Shown piece by piece: positions 47,203 to 58,116 of a stretch of 64,000 nt of DNA. Position numbers and translations under genes: made by a program. Position 1 is the stretch's first letter. The number at the start of each line of letters is the position of its first letter. The notes under the pieces were generated by a model that searched no databases, had not been told where the DNA came from, and saw nothing but the letters and a program-made list of their open reading frames with translations. This DNA comes from Botryosphaeria dothidea. Its lineage: Eukaryota > Ascomycota > Dothideomycetes > Botryosphaeriales > Botryosphaeriaceae. The DNA lies in the NCBI GenBank assembly GCA_011503125.2, contig WWBZ02000082.1, positions 496,001-560,000 on the forward strand, given 5' to 3'.

Positions 47203-48310
47203 TCAGAGGATATCGCCCCTCTCCCAGCCTGTGGGCCGCTGCCACTCGATGCCCTTGGTTGGGTGTGGCTTTGTGGCATCCTTGTACTGGCTGGCGTAAG
47301 GGTTGGGGTCGCTCTTCTGATCCAAGTTGCCAAGCGTGTGGTTTACTTCCCGGTGCTTCGACTCGTCGGCGCGGATGTACAGGAGCAGGTCGCGCATGCT
47401 GCGGTGGCCCTCGGGCATCTTCCAGTAGTCGATAGCAATGTCTGGCGCCTGCATCTTGGCCCACATGGGCAGATTTCCGGCATCCAGGTCCTCGATTTCG
47501 CGCGTGTACGTCAGGACGGCCTCTTCTTCCAGGTAGCCGACGAAGCGATGGCATGTCCGCGGGGAGACGAGGTAGGAGAAGAACATGGCGTTGAAGAAGA
47601 CGCCCTGAGCTCCCAGCACCATGAGGCGCATGAACCAGCCGGGCTCAGCCATCTTCAGGAAGGTGAGGAGGTGCATGCGCTCGTTGTAGGACTCCTCGAG
47701 GAGGGTCTCGATCCAGCCGTTGTCGCGCTTCATGCGCCTCATGCTGTGCAGATGGCGCAATGCTGCCGCCACCATACCAGGCACACCGGCAACCGATTCA
47801 AGGAACATATTACGCGTGAGATACTTGGCTTCGCTCATCCGGAAGGGCTCGCCGGGCTTGGCGTGTTTGTATCCGGATGCTAGGTCCAAGCCCCAGCGGA
47901 GCAACTTGGCCATCATCAAGGCGAACTTGTCCGAGTATGTCTTGGCATCGCGATGAGCAATCTCGACGGCATTCATCTGGTCATAGGTGTAGCTAATGGC
48001 TGTCAGTATGAGCAGATCCTGGTTCGGATTAACAGCCGTGTGCTCACATAGGGTGGGCCCATGCCGCAGGAGTTTTCCGAATATTCTCGGTTTCCTTCTC
48101 AGGGAAGAACTCCCTGATGTGGGTGGCGGGCGTAGAAGAAAAGTCCCTTTTCGAGGAGGGCCATTGGTGCTGCTGGATGGAGATGAAGCCAGGCCGCAGG
48201 CTCACAATGGTGGCTTGTTGGGGAAAGCCGCTAAGGGTCTTGAGTGTCTGGGCGGCGGCACGCCCAGTCGTTCTGGTGCAGCAAGCAGTGGCGGTTTTTG
48301 TTGTGTACAT
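47203..48310 (-). CDS. aox1: Mitochondrial alternative oxidase
   Basis: Two exons on the minus strand, 48310-48048 and 47992-47203, around a 55-bp intron; 350 aa, normal length. The N-terminus ([20 protein letters not shown]...) is a mitochondrial presequence: Ser/Thr/Arg-rich and almost free of acids. All di-iron motifs are present: MFLESVAG (Glu about 153), [10 protein letters not shown] (Glu and His about 192/195), [10 protein letters not shown] (Glu about 244) and [12 protein letters not shown] (Glu and His about 298/301). The two membrane-facing helices between them ([24 protein letters not shown]) anchor the enzyme in the inner membrane. It oxidises ubiquinol and reduces O2 to water, bypassing complexes III and IV and limiting reactive oxygen. 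Fungal aox genes are usually induced when the main chain is blocked. An alternative acceptor 7 nt upstream of the correct one is noted separately. Confidence 0.97.
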
Positions 48311-51300
48311 TGGTGGGTTGGTCTGAAAGTACCGAAGAGTGGAGGTTGTGTCTTGTAGACGGAGAAGGTAGTGTTTTGATATTGTGCTGGAGTGTGGGAT
48401 AGAAAGCCCTCAGGCACACGGCTGACGGTAAGTTTTATATGGGTGACTCCTTCGCGGGCTGACTGAAAGAGCAAATGGGGGACGAATATCAGCCGGACGC
48501 GGCTCTAGCCTCCTGGGGGCAGTCCGCACCGACTGCCGCAGTTTGACGCAGCGGCAGCCAGTGCGGCGCCAAAGGAACAGTCATCTGGACACGGCGAACT
48601 CGAGGACGGCGATGCGCCAGGGCTTCAGTCGATCTGAGCCGTAGGGCTGGCGTCTGGGCTTGGCGGGCCGCAGTGGGCCGGTGTAGACCGAAAGGGCCGA
48701 CTGGGCGTGCAAGAGAATAAGCCGGAGCGAGCGGGCCCAGCTCCTATCGGCGACGAGAATAGCCCGGCAACACTCGCTGCGCAGCCTCCACCGCTGACAA
48801 TAGCTGAAAGAAAACTTGCTCGGGGAACGTCAGCTGCCACTGCAAAATTGGGTACCGCCGCGTCTCGCACTGCGGCTGTTTGTCAGCCTCTCCAAGCCAC
48901 TGCGGCCCTTCCGATTCGTCTTCGTCTGCGTCATCGACTTTCAATCCTCTGCACCCTGAAAAAGGAAAGGTTTTCGAGCCAACAGCGGGAGCCATCATGG
49001 TTTCCGCATTCCAACGAAGGACCTCGCGGGAGCATGACCCCTACAAACCTGACTTCTCCAGCATCGGGATCTTTTGGAAAGCCCCCACGGCCTCCTTTTG
49101 ATTTTTGCGCATACTTGCTCAAGCGCTCTGCATGACAGTTGGCGGTGCCAACATGCTGTCAGAAATCTGAATCTCACATCGAGACCTCCAAACCAACCAT
49201 ACGTAAATTCCTTACTCCCGATGCGCAAGAGTAGAGCAATCCCCAAGCATTCAGGCATCGCAGTGAATATGCATGGGGAGAGAGAGCATTCAATCGGACG
49301 CGGATTTCCAGGAAATCGATGACATTCGCGTTCTGACGACTCCTTTGACTCCTCGAAAGTAATGACATGTCGGCTGCTGCTCACGTTTGCGGGAGAGGTT
49401 TTCTTCTTCGCTCAGCAGGGGCCACGTTGACGACTTTTGACAAGTTTTGCTGTTTCGTTCGTAGCCTTGGGGCTGCTTTGCACATTCGCCCTCCCGCCTT
49501 GGCAAGTTGCCGTCTCTCGCGCTAGCCTTGGCCCAACCTAGAACTTCGTATTCATGTTGACTCTCCAGAAACTTAACCCGCACAGTCTCTGGCCATACTT
49601 CCGACCTTCGCGGCGCCCACTGTCTTGTCTCAGGTCGAGGTCGGGCACCCGCAGACAACAGAAGAGATTAACGGGCCTTGCCAGGGGACTAGATCCTAGT
49701 GGAAGTGGGTATCGCCCTAGAGACAGTCTGCTTCAGGTACACGGCAGGGACCGGCAATTATAGTGATAAACAACGTATAATCAAAAGCTTAGGAAAACCC
49801 ATAGACTTTTCGATCGCGTTCGGCGCAGCTGGAGGGACCAAGCGGCCATGGATGATCCCTGATGCTGTTGCAATTGGACGTCGAGCCTACGGATAGAGGA
49901 AGTCGGGTAAAGAGGCGCAGACGAAGGCACCGCGGCGTCAGCCAACGCTGACCCCGGACCTCGCGAGGGTGAGAAGCAACAACTAAGCGATCTCTCTCGC
50001 TTCTGCATCCCTGCATGCTCGTTATCAGCAATATCTTCCTCTACCTGTACGTACGTACACGCCGTGGTCAGCCATGTTAGTTATACGAGCAATTGATTTG
50101 GTCAAGCAAACGCCGGGACCACTCGCGTGGCCGGTATCCGGCTTCCGTTTATGTGGCCATGTCCGGGTGAAAAAGGACGGCGAGTCATGCAGCGGTGATG
50201 TTTCTGGTTCGTCATGCGTTTCAAACCTTGTTCGATGTCCCAAATGGTGCTGACCACCTTTGAAACCCGCAAGAGCCAAAGTGCGTGGTCACTGGATTCC
50301 TGACCGCCAGATGCTCAGTTGCGTGCCGCTGCTGAATCAGCTTGCACCTAGAGGACGGATGCCGGCTCGGTGGGCGTGGGAACGTGGCACGACATGCGAG
50401 TGGGCCGGTGATGGTGTAGAGATGAGTAGAGGTGGCAGTGCCGGACGGCGGCAGAAGAACATATCTGGGGAAGCGGCGGCGGATCGAGACAGGCCAAGCG
50501 TGTCGATTGGGACGCGGTAAGCAGTGAAGGCTGGTGGATGGAGAGTCACATGAGGCTTTCCGGTGTGCGCGCGCTGGTTGGGCAGGTCCACTTTCGCGTC
50601 GGACCGTTAGTGAGTCGGGGGGCCTGGTCGTTGAATGCTGTGCCAGCCAAGCAGCGGAGCATCCGCTGACCGAAAGATATGAGCATTCCTGAGCGAGCCA
50701 GTGCCGGAGGTGTCTCGAGGCGTGCTCCCGCAGATTGCATGCCGGCGGCCGGCGCGGACGGCGTCGAGGCGGGCGGGAGAGGCCTCTTATTAGCCTCATC
50801 TGCAATCTGGCGCAGCGCGTGATGGCTTGCGATCCTCGGGGCTTGCCCCATTGACGTGCGCCCTGCGTTGGTCCAGCGGGCATCCAGCGCCGTGGGTAGT
50901 CTGGTGGCAGAGCGGCCGCGGATTGGCTCGCAGCTCGTCCAGCAGACCCCGGCCGTGGATACGCAGCCTGTGTCTAGCCGTTACCCGCTGTGCCGTGGCG
51001 GCATGCGCTCTATCCGTCGTTGTGACACTAAAACCCGGAGGACGGACCAAGGACCAGCAGCAGAGGAGACAGGGAGGTGGGCCACGGCCATGCGTCGTCA
51101 CCCCGGTCCTGGCGGCGCGCCGTTGCCCTGCGCGCCGGAGCGTGTGCGCGCGGCTGCTGCTGCTCTGCGCCTGGTTGCACGCTGCGTGCTCGTCGCGGAC
51201 GCGGCACACGGCGTTGGAGAGCGCTGGAGCTGGGGCTGCTGCTGCTGCTGCCACTGCCGTCTGGTGCTGCTCTGCCCTGCCTGCTCACCTGCGCGGCGCC

Positions 51301-51419
51301 CTACCGGACTTGATTAGCACTGCTGGGGCCAGCCGCGCCACCGGGTCACTTAGCGGGCGGCGGCTGCGTGAAGATCGCATCTCAACCATACCCAGGCGAC
51401 GACCACCCCGAACGCAGCC
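48311..51419. other. 3.1-kb divergent gene-poor region, AOX and SS18-like
   Basis: Both neighbouring genes start at its ends. 50.2-51.4 kb is very GC-rich with GCTGCT runs near 51150-51250. No ORF shows domains. AOX regulatory sites would be expected in the left 500 bp, but I could not identify any with confidence. Confidence 0.45.
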
Positions 51420-52611
51420 ATGAATCAGATGGACTCCTATAATCCGTCTTTCTTTAATCAGACCAGTGCTCACCAGCAATTTGGCAGCTCGCCCGCCCAC
51501 GCCCAGCCCCAGCACGGCCCGCCCCCGCAGTTTGCCCAGGGCATCCAGCCGCCTCACCATCCGCCCTTCAGCAATGGCGCCGCAGCAGCGCCCGCCGGTG
51601 GCTTCCCGCTGGCTTCGAGCATGGGCATGGGTAGCGCCCAAGCCAGCGCCGGTGGGGTCATGATGCAGCCAGCGGCCATGCAGCAGCAGTCGCCGCGAGG
51701 TGAGTGGACGCGCCCCCCCCCTTCCAATTCGCCTAATCCGTCGCGCTGCCTGTCTCACACGCCCCAAGCCCAACAAGCTCAGAGATTGACATTTGGCCCG
51801 CAGTGCCCCAGAGTCCTTTCACCGCAGCCAACTTTTCCACTCACCTCCAGGCCTCCCCCCAGCAACAGCACTTCCAACAATCCTTCAACAAGACCGCCTC
51901 GCCCAACCGTCACGTATCGCCCTATGCGCAGACGCCTCAGCAGCAGCACTTCCAGAACCAGCAATCCCAGTCGCTGCCGGACTCGTCGCAAACCATGGCC
52001 GCTCCCGTGAGCCTGCCGTCGCACTCCGCCCAGCCCAAGCCGCAGCAGCAAGGCACTCCCGCGAATAAGCCCGGCGCCGGGATGCCCACCTCGCCCGGCC
52101 AGCTCCAGCGCGAGCGCGAGCAGGTCACACTCCTGCTCGATATCAATCGCGAGCTCCTACAAGAGACTCTACGGCTGCAGGAGCAAGGCAAGGGAGGTCT
52201 TATGACCAATCCGCCTCCAGGCCAGGACGGCGATGGCACCAAACAGATGGCGTCGAAGGAGTACATCGAGTACGTGACACAATGTGCGATTCTTGGCGCC
52301 TATTCCATTGCTGACGGAGGTTTGCGAACAGATGCCTGCGCCGATTGCAAGCCAACCTGTCGTACCTCGCCACCTTTGCCGATCGCGTCCAGAACCCAAA
52401 CAAGCCCGTGCCGCCTGGTCCGGCGATTATGACGATTCCTGCGCAACCGCAAGCCCTGAACGAAATGTACACCAAGCTTCAAACCCTCTTCCCCGGCTGG
52501 AAAGGTCAGCTGCTCAAGCCTGGCGGTGCCCCCGGACAAGGCAGTCCGCCACGGCCAAATATGCAGCAACAGCAGCAACAGCAGTCTCCGCACCCTCCAT
52601 CTCAAGGGTGA
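51420..52611 (+). CDS. SSXT/SS18-like SWI/SNF-associated protein
   Basis: Three exons, 51420-51699, 51804-52269 and 52332-52611; 341 aa. Low-complexity Q/P/S-rich ends flank a short conserved core: QVTLLLDINRELLQETLRLQEQ (about 204-225), then YIECLRRLQANLSYLATFADR, spanning the exon 2-3 junction. This mirrors the SNH domain of animal SS18 (LIQCIMDSQNKG and LHTNLVYLATIADS), also found in yeast Snf11. By that analogy it is a small accessory subunit of a SWI/SNF chromatin remodeller; the assignment rests on the two-helix motif and I could not test it. The Q-run MQQQQQQQ lies near the C-terminus. The start MNQMDSYNPSFF is the first in-frame ATG. Confidence 0.75.
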
Positions 52612-54266
52612 TCGGTCGTGATGTGAAAAAAAATTCTGTACGACTTTGTATAAGGGCTTATTCTTGGAAACTTTTTTTTGGTAACGACCAGGGTTTTTCT
52701 TTTTCTTTCCTTGTATTTCCTTTTTCTCGGGGTCCGACATGAGAGATTTCTTGTCCAACAAAAAGGCGCGGATGACAGAGATTCCTTCCTTTCTCATGCA
52801 AAAAGAAATCTTTTTTGTTCATAACTGGTGGTGCTAGATTTTTTTTACTCTGCTCCTGGCGGGGCCGGCGCACCGGATTGGAATTCTTGACTGCTTTTCT
52901 CGGTTACTCCGCATACCTAGGCTCTTCTATAGTTTGCACAAGCTCCAGAAGAGCTGATCAGAGGAATTCCAGACTCTTGAAACCGGGTTGAGTCCGGATT
53001 GTTGCTATTTTTGGAACAGTGAGAGCCGTTGCAATTGGGCTGCAGTTCCAGTCGGCGCTACACGAGCAGTGTCGGTAGCTCAGATGTGGAACTTCTTTGG
53101 CTATCGTGAGCGTAATGAGCAGGAGACTCGCAGGCCAACATACTTTGTTGATCAAAGCAGCAGCCGGCCTCGAATTATGGTAGGGCACAAGCTTTCACCA
53201 TGTACCTTTGCTCAAAGCGCTGACGCGTCTGAAGACGGTTGCATGGAAGGCCCGAACCAGGCAGTTGCGCAGTACTCTGCGTTGATGGAAAGCATCTGAA
53301 CGCACGACCAGCCTGCAAGGTACACCCAGAAAGGCATACCGTTGCAGGTACGCGTCTGCATTCCACCCGTTCGTCCCGCGCGCCGAAGTTTAATATGTCT
53401 TTCGGGGCTCCCGTCAACCTGGACAGGCGGAACAATGCCTCTGCTGCTGCTCGTTCCTCCAATCGGACGTTTCCCATTTGACTGTCCAGGGTTTACTTTC
53501 ACTTGATCTTGGGTTTCAGGAACGAGAGGAAACTCAAATCATGGGGGCTTCGACTTGGTACTCTACGAGACACATACAGCATTTGTCTTTCAATATCTCC
53601 TGGAGAGTCAATCATACTCTCGCAATGGTTTGCATGATAGTGCAGCGGCGGACTATGGAGTCGAGCCAGGCAGACGGCACCTCAGAACGACTAAGCTTCA
53701 AAAGGGGGTAGCCGGGATCAGGTCGGCTCAGCCCTATTCTTGCTACGTGGAAAGATGAAATATTCTAAGTATTGGACCTTAACAACAGATGTTCATGGGG
53801 AGTTAAGAAACATTCATCCAGACACAGATTCCAGGCAGATTGGTGGGAATCTGCTTGAGCTGATAGTAGTTAGCTCTCGCCCAGGGAAGACTGCGGAAGA
53901 TGTAGCGAAATGGATGGCTCTACTCAAGGCTCTAGGGTTCGTGGGATGATCAGAGAAGAGACACTGTTTGGGCAGGGTTCCAAGTTGATATAGAATCCAC
54001 AGTCGCTTCCAACGCGCGGGTGAAAACTGTAACTTTTTATTTCATCGAGTCTGGTAGGATAGTCTGAGGTCTCCCTTATGTAGTTAAGACGATTTTCCGT
54101 GAGATGATAAACATCGGAGTCCATGGCCCACTCAAGTATTTCCCGCCAAAAACGGCGTATGTCGGCTTGGACGCACACATTCAGGACCTCACTCGGACTC
54201 CCATTTCTTGCGTAATGAACCGTCTCCTGAGATTTTGGCATGATAAAGTGCTCAAAATCATTTAAT
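52612..54266. other. Intergenic between SS18-like and SRP14 genes
   Basis: T-rich 3' flank at 52630-52860, then lower-GC DNA. Contains one protein-like small ORF at its right end (listed separately) and a 69-codon plus ORF at 53740-53949. No transposon signature found. Confidence 0.4.
53924..54240 (-). CDS. Small unassigned ORF (about 105 codons)
   Basis: ORF with fairly protein-like composition (IRRFWREILEWAMDSDVYHL, TSDYPTRLDEIKSYSF) just past the SRP14 stop and on the same strand. The open frame extends upstream into SRP14; the ATG at 54240 is the first that leaves SRP14 alone. I recognise no family. It may be an orphan gene, a gene relic or chance. Confidence 0.2.
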
Positions 54267-54815
54267 TCAGCTCTTCTTCTCACCCTCCCCACCGGCCGTC
54301 TTCTTCTTTTTCTTGTCCTTCTTCCGCTTGCTGCGATCCCTCGGCTTCAGCGCCGACATGCCCGCCTTGCACACATCGGCGTAGCGGGCGTAGAACCCCT
54401 CGAGCTTGTCCGGCTGCACGATGGTCGACAGCTTGACCTTCCTGTCGCGCTTCTCCTTCGACTTGCCGTTGGTGGCGCGCACAATGACGGGGAGCGGGTT
54501 GGGCGGGTGCGTGTCCCAGAGCGGGTCGTCGGCGACCTTGGCGGGCGTCGACTCGCGCGAGTTGAGGTTGAAGGTGACTGTCAAAATGGGGCCGGTGAGC
54601 TTCTTGCGCGGGGAGAAGGGAATGTCTGGGGTTGGGCGGCGTACGGCGTTTTTGGGTCAGGTAGACGGTGCCGTGGTCTTTGTTGCGCCGGGTGTCAAAC
54701 AGCTCCGTGAGCCGCGCGAAGAACTGTTCGCACGAGAATTAGCGCGAAAACAGGGGCATGTGAGCCGGTGAGAGCGGTGCCGTACCTCCTCATTGCTGAG
54801 GTGCTTGTCGGCCAT
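54267..54815 (-). CDS. SRP14: Signal recognition particle 14 kDa subunit, frame broken
   Basis: Exon 1 54815-54786 (MADKHLSNEE), a 62-bp intron, then exon 2 54723-54267. Exon 2 starts FFARLTELFDTRRNKDHGTVYLTQKR, the SRP14 N-terminal fold. The frame then shifts by one base near 54625-54645 and continues DIPFSPRKKLTGPILTVTF, DDPLWDTHPPNPLPVIVRATNGKS, LSTIVQPDKLEGFYARYADVCKAGMSALKPRDRSKRKK and a Lys-rich tail, all typical of fungal SRP14. Both halves are well conserved, so the gene is presumably functional. Either the sequence has one extra base in the AACCCCAGAC run, or a 19-nt GT-AG piece is removed. Total about 155-161 aa. With SRP9/Srp21 it forms the Alu domain of SRP, which slows elongation during ER targeting. 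Confidence 0.9.
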
Positions 54816-55007
54816 GTTGTCGAGGAGTCGCGGGCATGTGGTGGTAATTCTCCAGATTCGACTGACGTCGCGGTTCGAGTGCGGGACCCGCGTCGGTGAG
54901 GCCGGGGGCGTGCGCGAGTCATGCCTCACCGCACTGCACGTTCGCAGTAAATCATTCCCAGGGTCCTGCACCTGCTCCGAGATTTTTCTCGACAATCACG
55001 CTTCAGA
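54816..55007. promoter_or_regulatory. Short bidirectional promoter, SRP14 and SGD1
   Basis: Only 192 bp separate the two divergent start codons, so both core promoters and leaders share it. No TATA box is obvious. Both genes serve protein synthesis (SRP and small-subunit assembly), so co-regulation is plausible. Confidence 0.6.
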
Positions 55008-57929
55008 ATGCGCCAACGAAGCAACGGTGGGCCGAAGCTGCCGCGCGAACTCCTCGACCAGATTGGAGGTATGTGTCTTGCCATACTTAATTATTTCACC
55101 TCTCTCATTGCGTTTCCGCAGCTTCTGGATCCACGCGTAGCAATGGACGTGCCCGCGGTTCCGTGTTAGGTCGCAAAGACCGCCGCAGAGCGGAGCGCGA
55201 GCAGAAGAAATCCAACCGCCGCCAACCCCGACAATTCCAGTCCTACGGCCCACAGGAAATCTCGGAGGACGGCGAGGACGAAGATGCCTTCTCCCCACCT
55301 CCTAAACCGTCCAAGCCCGAGAAGCGCAAGGCGGAGGAGAAGCCGCTAAAGCCCGCTCTCAAGCGCGCCGATCCTTCCGCAGACACCGCCGCGGAGAGGA
55401 GCTCCGGAAAAGACAAGGACAAGAAGGAGGATTCTAGGGCATCTAAGAAGAAGGAAAGGAAGAAGAGGACATCCTCGCCGTCGCCGCCACCCGTACCGAG
55501 GAAAGTTCAAGCAAGGCTTGAGGAGGATGACGCTGAGATTGCCGCTTTGGAGAAGAAATTGGGGATAAAGGGTAAGAAGAATCTGCCGAAGGCTTTTGAG
55601 GATGACGGTCTCGCCGATCTCTTGGACGGTCTGGACGACGAGCTTGACTTTGCCGTGACAGGCAAGAGGAAGAGGTCATCTGAGGATCAGGCGTGGTTGG
55701 AGAGCAAGCGCCGGAAGGCCGCCGGGGGTTTGACTGCGGAGGAGAGCTTCAGTGAAGATGACAGTGAGGATGAGGACAACGGATGGGACGATGACGAGTC
55801 TCTGAGGTCCGGCGCTGAGGAGGGCGAACCAGAAGATGGCCTTGACGAGGATAGTGAGAGTGGCGAAGGGGGCGACTTTGCTGGCTTTTCGGACGACGAT
55901 GGTGAAGAAGGCGAGGATAATGAAGAAGAAGGCCCCGAGGACGAAATGGACGACTCGGAGGACCTGGAGAGCGAGAGTGATGCAGAAGACGACGAATTTG
56001 AACAGGATGAACAACGACCAAAAGTCCGGGAGAACCCCTACAAGCCACCTGTACCAGCAGGCTCAGCACCGGCCGGAAAATACATCCCACCTTCTCTGCG
56101 AGGACCGCCATCATCCGACGCAGAAGCCATGACACGATTACGGAGGCAGGCACAGGGTTTTCTCAATCGTCTTTCTGAAGCAAATATTCTGTCAATCCTC
56201 AAGGACATCGAGAATCTTTACCAGAACAATCCTCGCCAATATGTCACGACAACGTTGATCGACCTGCTGCTTGGACTTATTTGTGACCGCACTAGCCTAC
56301 AAGATACCTTCTTGATCCTTCACGCAGGATTCATATCGGCAGTTTACAAGGTCATTGGCACGGACTTTGGAGCGCAGCTCGTCGAACGCTTCGCTGCAGA
56401 ATTCGACAAGTATTACGACAGCTACAACGAGGAGACCAGCAGCAAGGAGACAACCAACCTCGTTTCCTTGATGGCAGAATTGTACAATTTCCAGGTCATT
56501 GGCGCCAACCTCGTCTTTGACTACATCCGTATCTTCCTCGAGGAGCTTAAGGAGGTCAACACCGAGCTGCTTCTCAGAATCGTCCGGATGTCCGGTCCTC
56601 AACTGCGCCAGGATGACCCCACTTCCTTGAAGGACATTGTCATCCTCCTCCAGAAATCGGTGGCAAAAGCTGGGGAGGCCAATCTTTCCGTCCGCACCAA
56701 GTTCATGATCGAGATGATCAACAATCTGAAGAACAACCGGATGAAAACAGGGGTTGCGGCATCGGCCATCACTTCCGAGCACACCACTCGCATGAAGAAG
56801 ACACTCGGTTCCCTCAACTCGAGGTCGATCAAGGCCAGCGAACCGCTGCGCATCGGCCTCAAGGATCTCCGCGACACCGACAAGAAGGGCAAATGGTGGC
56901 TCGTCGGCGCGAGCTGGAGGAACGACACAGCAGCCGACGAGGCGCGGGGAGCGTCTGAGGGAGAGAAGAGACCCGGGAAAAGCAAGAAGAAAGGGGAGCC
57001 CGCAGAAGAGATCATCGAGAGCGGCACGACGGACCTGCTGCAGCTGGCGCGCGAGCAGCGCATGAACACGGACATCCGGCGCGCCATCTTCGTTAGCATC
57101 ATGTCCGCGTCCGACTGCAAGGACGCGCACGCGCGCCTGACGAAGCTGCGCCTCAAAAAGGCGCAGGAGCTCGAGATCCCGCGCGTGCTGCTGCGCTGCG
57201 CCGGCGCCGAGCGCAGCTACAACCCTTACTACACGCTGATCGCGCGCCGGCTGTGCGTGGAGAAGCCCCTGCGGAAGGCCTTCCAGTTCGCGCTGTGGGA
57301 TCTGTTCAGATGTATGGGTGAGAAGGATGAGGCCGACGATGACGCGGGCGACGACGAGGAAGAAGAGGCGCTGGATACGCGCCAGGTCGTCAACTTGGCC
57401 AGGATGTTCGGCACCTTGATCGCCGAGGGCGGGCTTTCAATTGCTGCTCTAAAGGTACGTGCGCGCTGCTTTCGTTGTCTTTCCCCTCCCCCCTTGCCCA
57501 TCATGGTGGGACATGACGGTGAAGAATCGGGAGGCCGAGAGGCCCCCCATATTCCGTCATCTCCCGAGCTCCGAAAAAAAATCCACTGTACTCTGATAAA
57601 CGGCCGCTAACTGATTGTTGCAGACGCTGAACTTTGGCTATCTGCAGCCGAAAACGGAGGCATTCGTCGAAGTGTTATTGTCGACGGTGATTCTGAGGTC
57701 ACAAAAGAAGACGGCGGACCAAAGGAACGAGGAGGCCCTCTTGGATGTGGTCATGCACGCAAAGGAGGCGCCGCAAATAGCGCGGGGCCTGCAGTACTTC
57801 TTCAAGAAAGTCGTCAGCAAGGCCGAGGCAGCGGGCAGCAAGGCGGACAGGGACACAGTCCGATGGGGCGCGGGAGTGGCGACAGACGGCCTCACGGTGC
57901 TGGCGACGCAGCGGATCGAGGCCGAATAG
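55008..57929 (+). CDS. SGD1: SGD1/NOM1 nucleolar MIF4G-MA3 protein
   Basis: Three exons: 55008-55068, 55122-57454, 57624-57929; 899 aa, essentially the size of yeast Sgd1. It opens MRQRSNGGPKLPRELLDQIG (family N-terminus). Residues 45-335 are charged and disordered, with long Asp/Glu/Ser tracts. PAGKYIPPSLRG leads into a MIF4G domain (about 345-545: ILSILKDIENLYQNNPRQYV, LICDRTSLQDTFLILHAGF). An MA3 domain follows (about 670-785: DIRRAIFVSIMSASDCKDAHARL, RRLCVEKPLRKAFQFALWDLFR); the C-terminal exon adds TLNFGYLQPKTEAFVEVLL. In yeast and humans this protein binds an eIF4A-like helicase (Fal1/eIF4A3) and is needed for 18S rRNA maturation in the nucleolus. The first exon and 169-bp last intron can be missed by simple ORF calling. 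Confidence 0.94.
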
Positions 57930-58116
57930 AAAAAGAAGCAACTATGTAGACAGAAATTCGGTACTCTTCAAGAACCTGTTTCGTACAGAAAATAAAAAGA
58001 AAAATGTCTATACCCTTTTTGAACCCCGCTTCGATCGATTTCGCTCGCTCATTATGCTACAGGAGAGAAAGAAACCAACCTTGTCCAAATCCCCAAATGC
58101 CAATGCCACGACCCGT

